64,000 nucleotides of DNA, from assembly GCA_036583965.1 (NCBI GenBank), contig JAZBQD010000063.1, positions 62,001 to 126,000 on the forward strand, in the 5' to 3' direction. Both the position numbers and the translations under genes were made by a program. This DNA is from Prunella strophiata (lineage: Eukaryota; Chordata; Aves; Passeriformes; Prunellidae). Below, piece by piece: positions 21,728 to 34,120 of this stretch. Position 1 is the stretch's first letter. The number at the start of each line of letters is the position of its first letter. Below the pieces are notes generated by a model. The model did not search any database and was not told the DNA's origin. It worked only from the letters and a program-made list of their open reading frames with translations.

Positions 21728-22968
21728 GCTGTAACATAATTAGGTGCCTTTGTAATATATGTTATGAAATAATTTGTGCTTATGTAAAATATACATGAAA
21801 TAAGTTGTGAATAAGTTGTCTCTGTATGAGACAATCTTTAAAAGTTTTAGAATCACAGACGGCCAGGAAAAAGATTGCCTCACAAAATTTGGAAAACCAC
21901 AGATGGGAGGGAAGGGAAAAACATAATTAGCAAACAAAAGACGTGGCTCCTGCAGATGAATACTCAATCAAAATAAGTCAGAGTCGTTAAGGGTGTGCAC
22001 CTCAATACCAGATTCCCATAACCCAACATCAGCATTCATCACTTCCCAGAAACAGCTTTGTCCAGCCCAGTGCAGAAAAAAGAAAACTGCATGAATACGT
22101 AAAGTGACGAGAAGAATAGGAGAAACTCTGCCCCAGGTGAAAAAAAAACATATAAAACTAGCCCAGCAAATACAACATTTGTGAACAGAGGGGATTCAAA
22201 GCGATAGAGTTCGGATCTCTGTTCACCCAGCGTCGATCCCAGGCTTGACACTGTCCCTTTGATTGTGGCTATTAAAAACCGAATTTTGGTCACGAAATAA
22301 AAATTATTTTTTATTAATTATTATTCTGGCTATATTGTTTATCATGTATTACCTATAATACCTTTAACCCCGTGCTGAATATATCTACTAGTTGTCTCTT
22401 TTTGTCTTTATTCCTGTGTAGTACAAGTTTGTTTTAAGTCTTATGTCTGTTAGTTTTCTATTAAATAAATAATTCATTCTATAATAGACTGAATCAGCCA
22501 TTATTAAAGAACTTACAAATGAGAGTGGGTTTTGGGGTGCTGACCACCTCAATAAAACTACTGCCTGCTGCCAGGCCTGGGCAAAAGGTAAGGACTTATC
22601 TAAACCCCCACCTCCATTCATAACAGTGGGATAAGAACATCTGTAATGTAAACACTTCTTTTTTAGCTCAGGTGTCAGTCATTACAGACTTGACCTTCAT
22701 TGGGAGCCAATTTGGAACTGTAGGATCTCAGTAGAAGCTGCTGGAGATAGCCAGGACACCTACTGATAACAAATGTATTGAGTACATTTTTGCCTGATGG
22801 AAAAGCCTGCAATTTTCACTAGCTCTATAAAATCACTTCCTATACCTCCCACTTTAGGAAAGCATTACTAAAGAATGCTTTTACAACTTGATCAAGTTTC
22901 CAAGCACAAATCAATGGAATCTGTTTTATTGACATGGGCAAATTATTTAATTAGGAACTATCCTGGTT
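21728..22968. other. Mostly unrecognised; LTR-like patch 22030-22300
   Basis: The patch around 22150-22290 has TATAAAAC and ATTAAAAACCGAATTTTGG in LTR order, and I recognise the GCGTCGATCCCAGGCTTGAC block as a songbird retroviral LTR part; edges not found. The rest shows no coding or repeat signal. Confidence 0.35.
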
Positions 22969-23610
22969 TAGGGCAAATTTGGGAGAGAACCTCTAAAGGG
23001 GGCCCCTCCAGAAAGCAAACTCCCATGGCTCCTCCCCCTAACCGGTTCAGGAAGGATTCCTCGGACAGAAGTGGAAAGAACCTCTTTATTTAACAGGCAC
23101 AGCACCCCCCAGCACACAAAATTAACAATATCGGATGACAACACTCTTTCACCGCTCTGAAAAAAGATGGCAAATTCAGAAAGTCTCTCCTGGGGGTGGT
23201 CGCTCTGCTATTGGTCCCTCTGGCACTGGGGATGGCTGCTGCAGGCCACAAGGTGCAAATTCTAGGTGTTTCCCAGGTCCCAGTCAAGAGCAGGTTTGAA
23301 TGGTTCCAAGAAAGGGAAAGAAAAAAACAGTCCGGGGAAAAATCGGACTGTCTAGCTAAACTAACTAATAAGCAAAAGCAAGGAGGAAGAGTAAAGCAGG
23401 AGCAGGAGCAAAGCAAAAGCCAGAGCAAAAGCAAAAGCAGAACTATGTACTTTGCTGTCTGTGTCCCGTCAGCTGTGGGGGAGCAGGCTGATAACAAGAC
23501 AAAACAAAACTTCACTTTTCGGAGCCAGTCTTGAAGCCACAGAACATAATATCCCGCATAAACAGAACAGACGATTGGGGATACAAGCATCATAATGTCA
23601 CCCCAGGACA
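22969..23610 (-). mobile_element. Solo LTR, ERVL-like, 642 bp, TSD GGAAC
   Basis: Runs from TATCCTGGTTTAGGG (first two bases probably once TG) to CACCCCAGGACA, flanked by perfect GGAAC (22964-22968 and 23611-23615). Minus-strand AATAAAG at about 23084. Contains a purine-rich AGCAAA-type simple repeat (about 23371-23440). Matches the LTR edge next to the ERVL gag at 15626-15671. Confidence 0.9.
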
Positions 23611-23615
23611 GGAAC

Positions 23616-24239
23616 ATGCACAAGTCAGCCTTTTCATTTACAGCCTTGTTTTTTATAGTGCCATTGTAGTGAAGCTCTACATTGTATTGAAGTGTCAGAA
23701 AACTTAATAAGACTGTTACTTCAGCCACCTTATGTCTTTGCTGTAACAGAGTCTTCCATTGCCCCCAGCAATGACATGGGTGGTATGGAATAAACAACAC
23801 TAAAAGTTCTACCCCTTTTCTCTATAACCAGGACAGTTCTTTAAACACTGTCAAATGTTCTGTTCCCTCAGTCATCACATTCTTATCCATGCAGTTCCAT
23901 GAAAAATCAGTTTTAGCTACGCTAGAGAAGAAAATAACTATCCTACATAGGTAATACGAGATAAGGCATTTGCAGGGTTTTTCCTAAATTCTTCTCAAGC
24001 AATTTTTTTTAAAAAAACCCACAGCCCTCAACTGTAAGATATGCTATTTGAAACACTAGCTAAGGACTGTATCTGCATTCTGCATACTCATTTAATCAGT
24101 TTGTGGTGTTAAGGTATGTTGAACTGAGGCACAGAATTAGAGCTTAAAAATACATTTTCTGTTATTGTTCTATTTTCTTTTAATTGAAAGATAAAAACCT
24201 CTAGGTGAATTGAGGTAAACCTTCAAAAACTCACTGTGT
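23616..24239. other. No gene or repeat recognised
   Basis: AT-rich, with a T/A homopolymer junction near 24003-24017. No coding signal on either strand once the neighbouring LTR is excluded. Confidence 0.4.
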
Positions 24240-24570
24240 TATAGATGAGCGCCCCCTGCCGGCTGCGAATAAGTAACTACAGTCTTTGCCTCCTGAAGCA
24301 TGCCACCGCCCCCTGCTGGATGTGGTCATAATTACACCAAAAGGGGAAATAGTATTTCGCGGGCTGAAAGCTTCTGTTATTGTGTTGTTGTTTGTTCTGT
24401 TCTGTTTTTTATATATATATTTTAGTAAAGAACTGTTATTGCTTTTTCTACATTTTTGCCTGAAAGCCCCATGATTTTGAAGCTATAATAATTTGGAGGA
24501 AGAGGTCTTCTTTCTATTCCAGGAAGGTTCCTACCTTCCTTGGCAGACATTTGTCTTTTAAACCAAGACA
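24240..24570 (+). mobile_element. LTR fragment, plus orientation
   Basis: Reverse complement of the left part of the insertion at 1195; ends TTTAAACCAAGACA at 24570. Includes two similar CCCCCTGC segments (24251 and 24309). The left edge is truncated or unclear. Confidence 0.6.
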
Positions 24571-25007
24571 GTGTGGAGTGTGTAGGGAGTCAAACAGTGC
24601 ACCTGTCATCTCCCTGGAGCTGCCCACTGTAAAGGAGCTTCAGTCCCAGCAGTTAAAGTCTTGGGTGGTGTGACTGCAACTCCCAGAGTGGCTCTTGAAT
24701 AGTCAGGCAGGAAAGTTTACTTAACAATTTAAGCCATAATGAAACAAGTGACTAAAAAGCAAACAAAACAGAAGCCAAAACTATATCTTCCACAGCTACA
24801 TGCTAATGACCATTTTTTCAGAGAAACATTGCCAACCTTTTGCTATCAGCATCATAGGCAACTATCAGTAGTATAAGTAAAACCTTTATCCAAGAATAGC
24901 AGAATAGATACATCCCATTTCCATGGAAACCTTGCCCCTACATAGTCACACATCCCACTTGCCTCAGAAAACCCACTGCAGTTCCAGACACAGTCAGTTT
25001 ACCCCAT
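24571..25007. other. No gene or repeat recognised
   Basis: No coding or element signal. Confidence 0.4.
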
Positions 25008-25384
25008 CGAATCATAGAATTGTTTTGATTGGAAGGGCCCTGTAAAGGATATTTAGTCCAACCCACCTGCAATGAGCAGGGACATCTTTCACCAGACCAG
25101 GTTGCTCAAAGCCCAACCTGAGCTTGAACACTTCCAATGATGGGGCACCAACAACTTCTCTGAGCAATACGTTCCACTGTCTCATCACTCTCATTGTAAA
25201 AAAAAGTCATCCTTACGTCCAATTTAAATCTATCCTCTTTGAGTTAAAAGCTGTTGCCTCTTCTCCTGTCACTACAGACCCTGGCAAAAAGTCTCAGTCT
25301 TTCTTGTAAGCCCCCTTTATATAATGAAAGGTATCCCCCAGAACCTTCTCCAGGGTGGACAACCCCAACTGTCTCAGCCTTTCC

Positions 25385-26910
25385 TCATAGGAGAGGTGCT
25401 CCATCCCCCTGATCATCTTTGTAGCCCTGCACTAGACCTGCTCCAACATGTCCATGTCTTTCTTGTACTGGAGGCCCCAGAACCAGATACAATACGCCAG
25501 GTTGGGTCTTACTAGAGCAGAGGGGAAGAATCACCTCCCTCAAGCTGCTGGCCACACTTTTTTTGAAGTAGTCTAGGATATGATTGGCTTTTTGGGATAC
25601 AAGCACACATTGCTGGCTCATGTGCAAGCCAGTCAAGGTCCCTCTGGATGGTATCCCTTCCCTCTAGTGCATCAACTGCACCACTCGCATTGCAGTCATC
25701 TACAAACTTGCTGAGAGTGCACTTGATCCCACTGTCTATGTCACTGATGAAGATATTAAAGAGCACCAGTTCCAAGACAGAGCCCTGAGGGACACCATTC
25801 GTCATCAGCCTCCACCTGGACATAAAACCACTGACCACAAGTCTCTGGTTGCATCCATCCAGCCAATTCCTTATCTACTGAATAGTCCACTCTTAAAACC
25901 CATGTCTGTCCAATTTCGAGATAAGGTGTCATGTGGGACCATGTCAAAAGCCTTACAGAAGTCTAGGAAGATGATATTGGTCAGTCATGTCTTGTCAACT
26001 GTTGCAGTCACTCCATCATAGAAGGCCACCTGATTGATCAGATGTGATCTACCGTTAGTGAAGCTGTCTTGGATCACCTCCTTATCTTCCATGTGCCTTA
26101 ACATTGCTTCTATGAGGTTTTGCTTCATGATCTTCCCAGGCACAGAGTTGAGACTCACTGGTCTGTAGTTCCCCCGGTCTTCCTCTCTCCCTTTTTTAAA
26201 AATGGGAGGATTGTTTCCCTTTTTCCAGTCACTGGGGCTTCACCTGACTGTTATGATTATTCAGATATGATGGAGAGTGGCTTGGCAACATGGGGCAGTT
26301 CCCTCAGGACCCTGGGATGCATCTCATCAGGCCCCATAGACTTGTGGCTATTCATCTTCATCAAGTGGTCTTGAATCTGCTCTTCGATTACAGTGGGACT
26401 TCTCTCCCCCAACCCCCACCAAGAGGTTCAGGGTCTTGAGAGATGTGGGGAGCCTTACTGCCAGTGAAGACTGAGGTGAAGAACTCATTGAGTACCTCAG
26501 CCTTCTCCATATCTGTTGTTATCAGCTCTCTTTCTCATCTATCCAGGCCTTTCTTTTCTGACCTATGTACTTATAGAATCCCTTCTTGTTATTCTTCACA
26601 TTCCTTGCCATGTCCTGTTCCATCTGTGCCTTGGCTTTCCTGACCTCATCCCTTCGCATCCGAACCATATCCCTGTACTCTCCCCAGGCCACCTGTCCCT
26701 GCTTCCACTGGCTGTGCATTTCCTTCTTACTTCTCAGTTTGAAGAGCAGATCCTTGCTTAGCCATGCAGATTTTCTGCCTGCCCTGTTTGATTTCTTACA
26801 CATGGGGATTTGAGGGCTCTTGCACTCTGAGAAAAGTGGCCTTAAAGAGTTCCCAGCTCTGGTCAGCTCCTCTTTCCCTAAGGACAGTTTCCATGGGGAT
26901 CTCATCCACT
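25385..26910 (-). pseudogene. Old CR1 ORF2, reverse transcriptase, broken
   Basis: The catalytic box reads FVDD (plus 25695-25706), still with two Asp residues, preceded by [18 protein letters not shown]. Thumb and tail segments lie left of it. Fingers and linker segments (LLFKLRSKKEMHSQWKQGQV near 26740) lie right. Several stops and frame shifts; not translatable. Confidence 0.7.
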
Positions 26911-26918
26911 AATTATTT

Positions 26919-27764
26919 TTAAATAAGTTTGCTCTTCTTAAGTTCAGGGTCCCAACTTTGCTCTTTGGGCATGCCCATGTTCTTCAAGGTTACAAACTCA
27001 AACAGGGCATGGTTGCTACAGCCCAGATTGCCTCCCATCTTAACCTTTTTAATGAGCTCATCCTCACTTGTGAGCACCAGGCCCAGTAATGCTGCTCCTC
27101 TGGCTGGTTTTCTAATACCTGGACCAGGAAATTGTCCTCTACACACTCCAGGAGTCTCCTGGATTGTTTACAGCCAGTTGTATTGCTTTCCCCCAATCCA
27201 GGTGGTTGAAATACCCCATCAGGACAAGAGTCTGCGAGTGTGATGCTTCCTGTAGCTGAAGCAAGAAGGCTTCATTAACAGGCTCCCCTTGATTGGATGG
27301 CCTATAGTAGACCCCAACCACTAGGTGTCCTTTATTGGTCTGGTCCTTGATTTTTACCCACAAGCTCTCAACTTGTTTGTGGCTGTTTCTCAGAGGCAGC
27401 TCTTCACAATCTATCCATTCCTTAGCATAGAGGGCAATGCACTCACCCTTCCTTCCCAGCCTCTTCTGAAAAGCTTGTAGCCCTCAATTGCAGTGCTCCA
27501 GTTGTGTGATTCATCCTACCACGTTTCTGTGATGGCAGTTAGGTCAGAGTTTTCTAAATGCACCATGGTTTCCAACTCTTCTTGCTTGTTTCCCATGCTA
27601 TGTGCATTGGTGCAGAGACACCTCAGCTGATCTATTGGCCCTTTTAGGGAGGAGCCCTTGCTAATTCTTTTTAGACAATTTACAGATATTTCCCTTCTAC
27701 TTCCTAAAGTCTTGGTGTTTCCTGGTTCATCTCTGTCACTCAGAAGAACATCCCCTTCCCCCAC
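26919..27764 (-). pseudogene. Old CR1 ORF2, endonuclease, broken
   Basis: Segments LTAITETW, WVKIKDQTNKGHLVVGVYY and the catalytic loop, which reads LMGYFNHLD where GDFN is expected, so the catalytic Asp is lost. N-terminal CTNAHSMGNKQEELE is near 27600. Multiple stops. Confidence 0.7.
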
Positions 27765-28890
27765 TGAATGTAGTTTAAAGCTCTGCTAATTAGTCCAGCC
27801 AGCTTACTTCCCGGAACACTTTTATCCCATCTGGTCTCATCTGATGTCAACATACCCAGTCTCTCAAAGATGCATTCAAGATCATAGAACCCAAACCCCC
27901 AAGTGTGACACAAGTCATGCAGCTAGTCATTCACCTGCTCCATTCATCTCTTCCTTCCTGGATCCCAGTCTTCAATTGGGAAAATGAAGGAACACTACCT
28001 GCACTCCTGATCCTTTCAACATCTTTCACAGTGACATGAATTCCCTTTTGATATTTTGCAATCTTGTTGCAGCCTCATTTGACCCTACATGAAAGACTAG
28101 GAGTCTTCTGGTTTTACCAGGCTTGGTAGCCTCTTTGTGACATTTTGAATGCAGGTCCCTGGTAGGCAGCAAACCTCTCTAGAGAGGTTGCCAAGATGGC
28201 AAATAGCTGCTTCCATGCCTGCAGTGAGGAGTCTCCAATTACTAAAAGCCTTCATGCTTTTTTGGTGACACTGGTTCTAAGACGGATGATTGGTTGCATC
28301 AGCTTTGTACCATTGTTCTTTTCTTGGCTCTGACTATTTATCATGGAGTCTTCTCCTTCCAACCCCAGAGCATCATATCTGTTATGTAAGGATACATCTG
28401 CAGCAAGGGGGAGACTTCCTTCTGCTCTGAGCAGAGACAAGAGTCCAGTCTCCCGTCTTGCAAATCATCCAAGCCTGCCAGCTCAGGGTTGGATATTAAC
28501 TTATATTCTGCTTGCAAGGACTGAAGACAGGACTGTCGCTCTGCCTGTGTCAGTGCATAAAACCATGCATTGATCTGCTCATATATACATATAATATGCT
28601 GTCTGGTGAGCTCTTCATGCAACAAGCTCAAAAAGCTTATCCATCTGGGCACGCTTGCACCCATGAAACCCACCTCTGCATTCAGGCCCTAGGGGGACTT
28701 CCAGATTCTGGAGTTTCCTGCAGCTGAGGGTCTGGGTAGCTCTTCTGGTTGTCGGGAGGTCTGTTTGGATGTAGGCATCTACCTGGGAAGGCTTTGGCCT
28801 CTCTGTCTGGGTTTCAGCCTCAGCTCGGCAGCTGTGACAGGTAGACACCATTTTTGTTCCAGTAGAAGGCTGCTTCTTGTTGCTTCCAGA
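27765..28890 (-). pseudogene. Old CR1 ORF1 remnant
   Basis: Strongly diverged ORF1. Fragments near 28440-28252 (LHNRYDALGLEGED) and 28673-28341 are recognisable by comparison with the younger ORF1 copies. The esterase region near 27900-28250 is too mutated to show its catalytic residues. Confidence 0.55.
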
Positions 28891-28960
28891 ATAGAAGTAA
28901 GTGCCCTTTCCAGCATGTCCTTCTGTACAAACTGCTGCACCATGCCCTGACTGATGCACC

Positions 28961-30220
28961 ATGTCCTGGTTCTCTGCCCTGTAAAAGCCCTTCTTTTTAT
29001 TCTTTACCTCCCTTGCCAAATTCAGCTCCAGCTATGTCTTAGATTTCCTGATCCAACCCCTACACACCCTGGCAGCATTCCTATATTCTTCCCATGAGAT
29101 ATGTCCCTGGTTCCACTGCCTGTACATTTCCTTCTACAGTTTAGTTTGAACAGGAGGTCCTTACTCAGCCATGCTAGTCTCCTGCCCTCCTTGCCTGATT
29201 TCTTACAAATGAGATCTGAGAGCTCTTGCACCCTAAGAAAAATGTCCTTAAAGAGCTGCCAGCTCTGTTCAGCTCCTTTACTTCTGAGGGCAGTTTCCCT
29301 TGGAGTCCCATCCACTAATTACTTAAACAACTAAAAGTTCACTCTCAGAGTCTTGACTTTACACTTTGTCTGGCCCATATCCCTCAAGATTGTGAATTCC
29401 ACCAGGGCATTGTCACTGCAGCCCAGGCTTCCTCTGATATTGACCTCTGCAGTTAGTTTATCTGTGTTGGTGAGCAACAGGTCTAGTAACATTTCTTCAC
29501 TAGCTGGGCTGTCTATTACCTGGATTAAGAAATTCTCCTCAGTGCCCTCCAGTAGCTTGCTGTTCTGCTTTTCCAGGAGGTGTCAGGGTGAATGAAGTCC
29601 ATCATCAGGATCAGAGCCTGGGAGTGTGATGCTTCCTGTATTTGAAGTAATAATGTTTCTTCAACAGGGTCCCCTTGATTGGGCAGCTTCTAGTAAACAC
29701 CAGCCACAAGGTTTCCTTTGTGGAAACTGGAGTTTCATGCAGCCTGAGGTCTGGACAGTTATATCAATCCTTAGGAGGTCTCTTTGGGTAGAGACTTCAG
29801 CATAGGTTGGCTATAGTGCTTCTGCTTGTGTTATAGCCATAATCTTGCAGTTGTGGAGGGACACCATTTTCTTTCAGGAGGTCACAGTGTCCTTAGAGTT
29901 CTCAGAAAACTCACCCAGTTATAGAATGGCAATTCTTTTTAAATATGTTGTCCTTCTAATTGTAATTTTCTAGACATCTCAAGCTTCTGGGTAAGCTTGC
30001 ACAGCCACCAGTTAGTTGGGGGCACCATTGAGGATACAGTCTAAGCCTGTGGATGAACAGAGCAGGCAGCAGCCCAATAACTGGCAGTTTCCTTCCCTTC
30101 CCAAGCAAAATTCTAATCAAACTGATGATGCTGCCCTGAACAGATACTGCACTCTGTTTGCATGCCCTAGTCTAGTGCTCTTATTCTCAGCACTCCCTAG
30201 AGACCAGTTATACACAACTT
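28961..30220 (-). mobile_element. Second old CR1, interrupted by a 14-kb insertion
   Basis: Restarts at the RT-endonuclease linker (LAWLSKDLLFKLNCRR near 29140), runs through endonuclease to about 29717 and then into ORF1 5' sequence similar to 28690-28860. It stops at AACTT (30216-30220) and continues after the repeat copy at 44305-44309. The 3' end is missing; it abuts the older CR1. Confidence 0.7.
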
Positions 30221-30618
30221 TGTAGTGAATTGACCCTGGCTGGATTCCAGACACCCATCAAACATTCTCTATCACTCCCCGCTGCAGCTGGACAGGGGAG
30301 AAAAAAATATAATGAGGGGTTCATGAGTTGAGAGAAGAACTAGGAGAGATCCCTCACCAAATACTGTCTTTGGCAAAACAGGCTAGAATTAGAGATATTA
30401 ATTGAATTTATTGATAACAAAACCAGAACAGGAAAATGAGAAGTAAAATAAAATCTTAAAAACACATTTCCCCCACCCCTCCCTCCTCCCCAGCTCTACT
30501 CCCTCCCCCAACAGCACAGGGAGATGGGGAATGGGGGTTATGCTCAGTTCATCACAAGTTGTTTCTCCTTCTGCTCAGGGAGAGAAGTCCTTCCCCTGCT
30601 CCAGCGTGGGGTCCCTCC

Positions 30619-30921
30619 TGTCACCCTGATTTTTTAAGTTTCTCTAAAGCCTACTGATGTTTACATTCTTGTGCAGAACTTTCTCACACACTTTCTGTAA
30701 ATAACTTATTGTTTTGCATTCCTCTATGGGGGACGAGCAACTTGATGGACTGTTGGGTTGTCCAGTGGCATTGAGGAGGTGGCACTGTCACCCTCCAGTG
30801 ACACTAGCATTTCAGAAATCTATAAATGGAGTCAGAATTCAATAAACTTCATCTCTTTTGCCTCTTGCACCTTGCAAAGTGCTGCTGTCTGTGTCGTGTT
30901 GTTTCGTGTCCTACAGCTACA
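30619..30921 (+). promoter_or_regulatory. 5' LTR of ERVK provirus 1
   Basis: 303 bp, TGTCACCCTG to CAGCTACA. TATAAAT at 30821-30827 and AATAAA at 30841-30846 give the promoter and the poly(A) signal. The complement of the solo LTR at 10191-10481 is nearly the same sequence, which fixes both edges. Confidence 0.88.
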
Positions 30922-30923
30922 TC

Positions 30924-30941
30924 TGGTGACCACCAAGTGAA
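30924..30941 (+). other. Primer binding site, tRNA-Trp-like
   Basis: TGGTGACCACCAAGTGAA begins two bases after the LTR. The first eight bases equal the tRNA-Trp primer site known from avian alpharetroviruses; later bases differ, so the tRNA assignment is tentative. Confidence 0.5.
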
Positions 30942-31043
30942 CAACAGCTGTGGGTGAGATCGTGTGAATCTAAAGTCCCCTTTTTCCTATTGTGGCATGG
31001 TGGCTTTGTGCTGTTTGGCGCTTTGCCCACAGCGCTTGTGGTG

Positions 31044-33428
31044 ATGGAGACCGCTGAGGTTTGCAGGGAGGATCTTCGCCTTTTGAATGTTTGGAAGAAG
31101 ATCCTGGATCAGAAACGTGTTTCTGTTTCCTGGTGTGACTTTGAGAGATTGTTCCTGTGCGCACGTGACCAAGGGTGTTTCTCGGACCCTGAGGACGCAT
31201 TTTCCAGGGAGATGTGGTCGCTTGTCGGCAATTGTCTTATTGACGCCCTGGTGGATGGTCATCCTGCTGATGTGAGGTCCATGATTATAGACTGGGAGAG
31301 AGTTGATGAGATCTGGCATGGATCTGGGTCTTGTAGCCCTCGGGGGTCCCTGGGAGAGCCCGCTGTCTCAGACGTGGATGAGGTGGAGCTTGGCTCTCTG
31401 CGCGATGCGGAGGCTTCCCCTTCCCCCTGGGATGGTGAGCTGGGAGATGGCTCTGTTTTGGAAGCTGATGATTTGTTCCCCGGGTGGGGATTTGGCTCCC
31501 AGCCAGCTGGTCCTGAACAACCAGCTGGTCGGTGCAGCCCCGCGAGCTTCTGGGGGCTCTGGGGACTCGGCTCGGTCGACCCCGCCCATCCCTGCACCAT
31601 GCGTGTGGCGGGGTGGGGGGGCATGGTCTCCTCTTTGTGTCTCACTTTGATTCAGTGACGGTGCTGTGCCCTCATTGTGGGGCGTTTACGACATTACTGC
31701 TGGGCGATGCGGGGGAGCAGTCCTCCGCTTGTGGCTCGGAGGGGGAGGCAGTTTCCCCCATCTCTGAGTCTGCGCCACCTGCTGAGCAGGAGAGGGAAGG
31801 CGCCAGAGAGGAGGTGTTGCTCAGTGTTCTGTCACGCCCCGAGGTGGCGAGCGGAAAGCCCGCCCCGCTCCTCTCGGCAGGGGCAGTGCCCATTGCGGGG
31901 CAGGGCGTCACGGGTGGGCCCCTGATGAGGGCGGTCCAGGACGCCCTTGTGCCGTCCCGCAGTGACATGGCTCCGGGCGCCACCTCCCGCCCTGCGCCCC
32001 ACTCGCCCCCCCCCCGTGCGGGTGTGGGGAGACTCTGCACAGGTGACCCTCCGGCCCGCACCAGCATCTGCCGTGGTGTGCTCTGCCAGGGCTGAGGCGG
32101 ACAGCTCTGCCAAGGCTCAGGGGCAGTGGAGTGACAAGTTGTTCACCTATTGTGCAACTCCTGCCGAGACTGGCAGGAGGTTGCTGTGTTCCCAGGGCCG
32201 TGGATCATCCTTGTCGGCTTTGTGGACTCTTCCTCCATTCCAGGTCATGGTGCATCCGTGAGAACACAAGCGGTTCTGGCAGGAGGTCCCATCTAAGGTC
32301 GAGGCGATTGTTGGGTCTGCCTTCTCGAAGCAGTTGCAGGCTGGTGGAGGACGTTCCTCTGGAGCTGCGTCTATCTCTGGGGAGTCTGCAGGCCAGGAGT
32401 CGGCAGGTGCTGTGGCCTTGCCGGGCGGTCCCCAAGCTTTTCCTGTGGTCAGGGGTGTTACTCACAACACCTATCAATCTGTACCACTCAAGTCTATGAA
32501 GGAACTTCACGAGACAGTCACGAGGCATGGTCTGGAATCTCCTGAAGTCATGCAGCTGCTTCGAGTGCGTGCTGCTGATGTGCTGACACCTTATGACATC
32601 CGTGCTATGGCACGTGTTATTTTTCCGCCTGTGGTGTTTGATGTTTTTGAACCTAAGTGGGCTCAATTAGCGGCCAGGGCAGTGGAGCAGAATGCTACGC
32701 TGGGCCCATGGGATCCCAGGCGGGTGGTTGTTGTTGACATGCTGCTATGCACTGGCAATTATGTTGATCCTCAGGGGCAGGCTGGTTATGAACCCCTTGT
32801 GCTTGACCAGTGCCAGACGTTGGGCCTTGCAGCAATGGTTCGAACCCTGGAAATGGCTGCGCAGAAGCAGCCATTTGCAACTGTTGTCCAGAAGGCTGGT
32901 GAGTCTTTTTTGGACTTTGCCGATAGGCTGACAGCCTCTGTGGAGAGGCAGGTGGCAGATCCTGAGACAAGGAGACAGGTGATTGCAAACCTTGCAAGAT
33001 GTAACTGTAATGCAGATTGTAAGAAAATCATCGAGGCTCTTCCGGTGATCCCACTGTTTCCCAAATGGCAGAGGCCTGTGCAAGCATTGGCCCCTCAGGT
33101 CAGAAGGTGGCTGCCTTGGTTACTGCTGTGTCACAGGGCAGGCGGCGGCAGCGAGGGGAATGCTCAGGCCAGCAAGAAACAGGGGAAGAGAGCACAGAAA
33201 GTCAAGTGGCCCTTGTTTTTGTGTGGTCCATGTGGAAGGCCGACCCATACTTCAAATATCTGTAAGGCGACTGTTCATGCTAATGGCCAGGCTTTGCCAG
33301 GCTTGGGAAACTGGAGGCAGAGCACGAAGGGGAGACGCGCCCAGACACAAGCTTCTCTCCAGACCCCAGAGCCAATGGAGGTTTCCTTGGCCAGCTTGCA
33401 GCCAGCACCTGCAGCTCAGCGGGTGTAG
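31044..33428 (+). pseudogene. Gag of ERVK provirus 1, broken by few lesions
   Basis: Matrix starts at ATG 31044 (METAEVCREDL). The frame shifts at a G run near 31612-31620, again at a C run near 32007-32015, and meets a TGA at 32259-32261; from 32262 to 33428 it is uninterrupted. This last block holds capsid with the major homology region (AGESFLDFADRLTASVERQV) and a perfect zinc knuckle CGPCGRPTHTSNIC (C-x2-C-x4-H-x4-C) near 33220-33265. Only one CCHC box is evident. Two of the three lesions sit in homopolymers. Gag builds the particle core. Confidence 0.8.
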
Positions 33429-33429
33429 A

Positions 33430-34120
33430 CGTCTGCACAGCGGAAACGGTTGTTTTGGAATCTTGCTGGGTCCACTAGGTTCCCCTGGATGCCTTTGGTC
33501 CTTTGGGTGAGGGCATGAGTGCTCTCCTTATGGGGAGGTCTAGTGCCACCCTTCAGGGTATCATTGTGTACATGGGGCTGATTGATGTGGATTTCACTGG
33601 ACAGATTTGTGCCATGGTCTCCACACCCACCCCCCCCCCCCCCCCCCCCCCCCGTCACTATCCCGAAAGGGATGCGGATCGCTCAACTTGTGCCTTTTAA
33701 GTCTTCTGTTCACAGGACAGCTGACTGGTTGCGTGGAGATGGCAACTTAGGATCCACTGGGCTGCCTCAAGTTCAGTGGAGCGCTGTCCTGACCAGAGAA
33801 CGTCCTGAGATGGAGTGCACCCTGTCCATCCCTGGTGTAAGGCCGTCGGACATCCGTCTCCGTGGGCTTCTTGACAGCAGCGTGGATGTAACGATTCTAT
33901 CCCTTGCCACCTGGCCTCCGGAGTGGAGCCGGCGACGACGTCTGTCACAGGACTGGGTGGACAGGCACAATGTTACATGAGCAAGCAGCACTTGATGATC
34001 GCGAACCCAGAGGGACAGATGGCCTGGATTCGGCCTCATGTTACTTCAGTTTTTGCTAACCTCTGGGGAAGGGATGTTCTGTCCGTGTGGGGTGTGCACA
34101 TCAGGACAGATTTTTGATGG
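33430..34120 (+). pseudogene. dUTPase-protease of ERVK provirus 1, broken
   Basis: LLMGRSSATLQGIIVYMGLID and, after a 24-base C run (33630-33653) that shifts frame, IPKGMRIAQLVPF: both are dUTPase motifs found in betaretroviral pro. The protease loop follows at 33873-33881 but reads Asp-Ser-Ser where Asp-Thr-Gly is needed, so the enzyme is dead. A second shift near 33920 leads to GLGGQAQ and ANLWGRDVL, the protease C-terminus. Confidence 0.8.

Larger units (their letters stand above)
25008..28960 (-). mobile_element. Old CR1 LINE, 3' tail through ORF1
   Basis: Minus-strand CR1 of a subfamily clearly different from the copies at 7272 and 55791, and more mutated. Order from left: 3' tail (GAATCATAGAATTG), RT, endonuclease, ORF1 with Ser/Cys-rich N-terminus. 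About 4 kb. Directly followed by another CR1 piece that restarts in the endonuclease-RT linker. Confidence 0.8.

Noticed and set aside
23090..23800. 236-codon open frame on the minus strand with hydrophobic Leu/Cys stretches
   Set aside because: It spans the solo LTR and crosses its GGAAC-marked edge into flanking DNA; composition comes from simple repeats, and no domain is visible.
31532..32095. Overlapping long frames on both strands at 31500-32100
   Set aside because: GC-rich gag linker with few stop codons in any frame; the gag frame explains the region.
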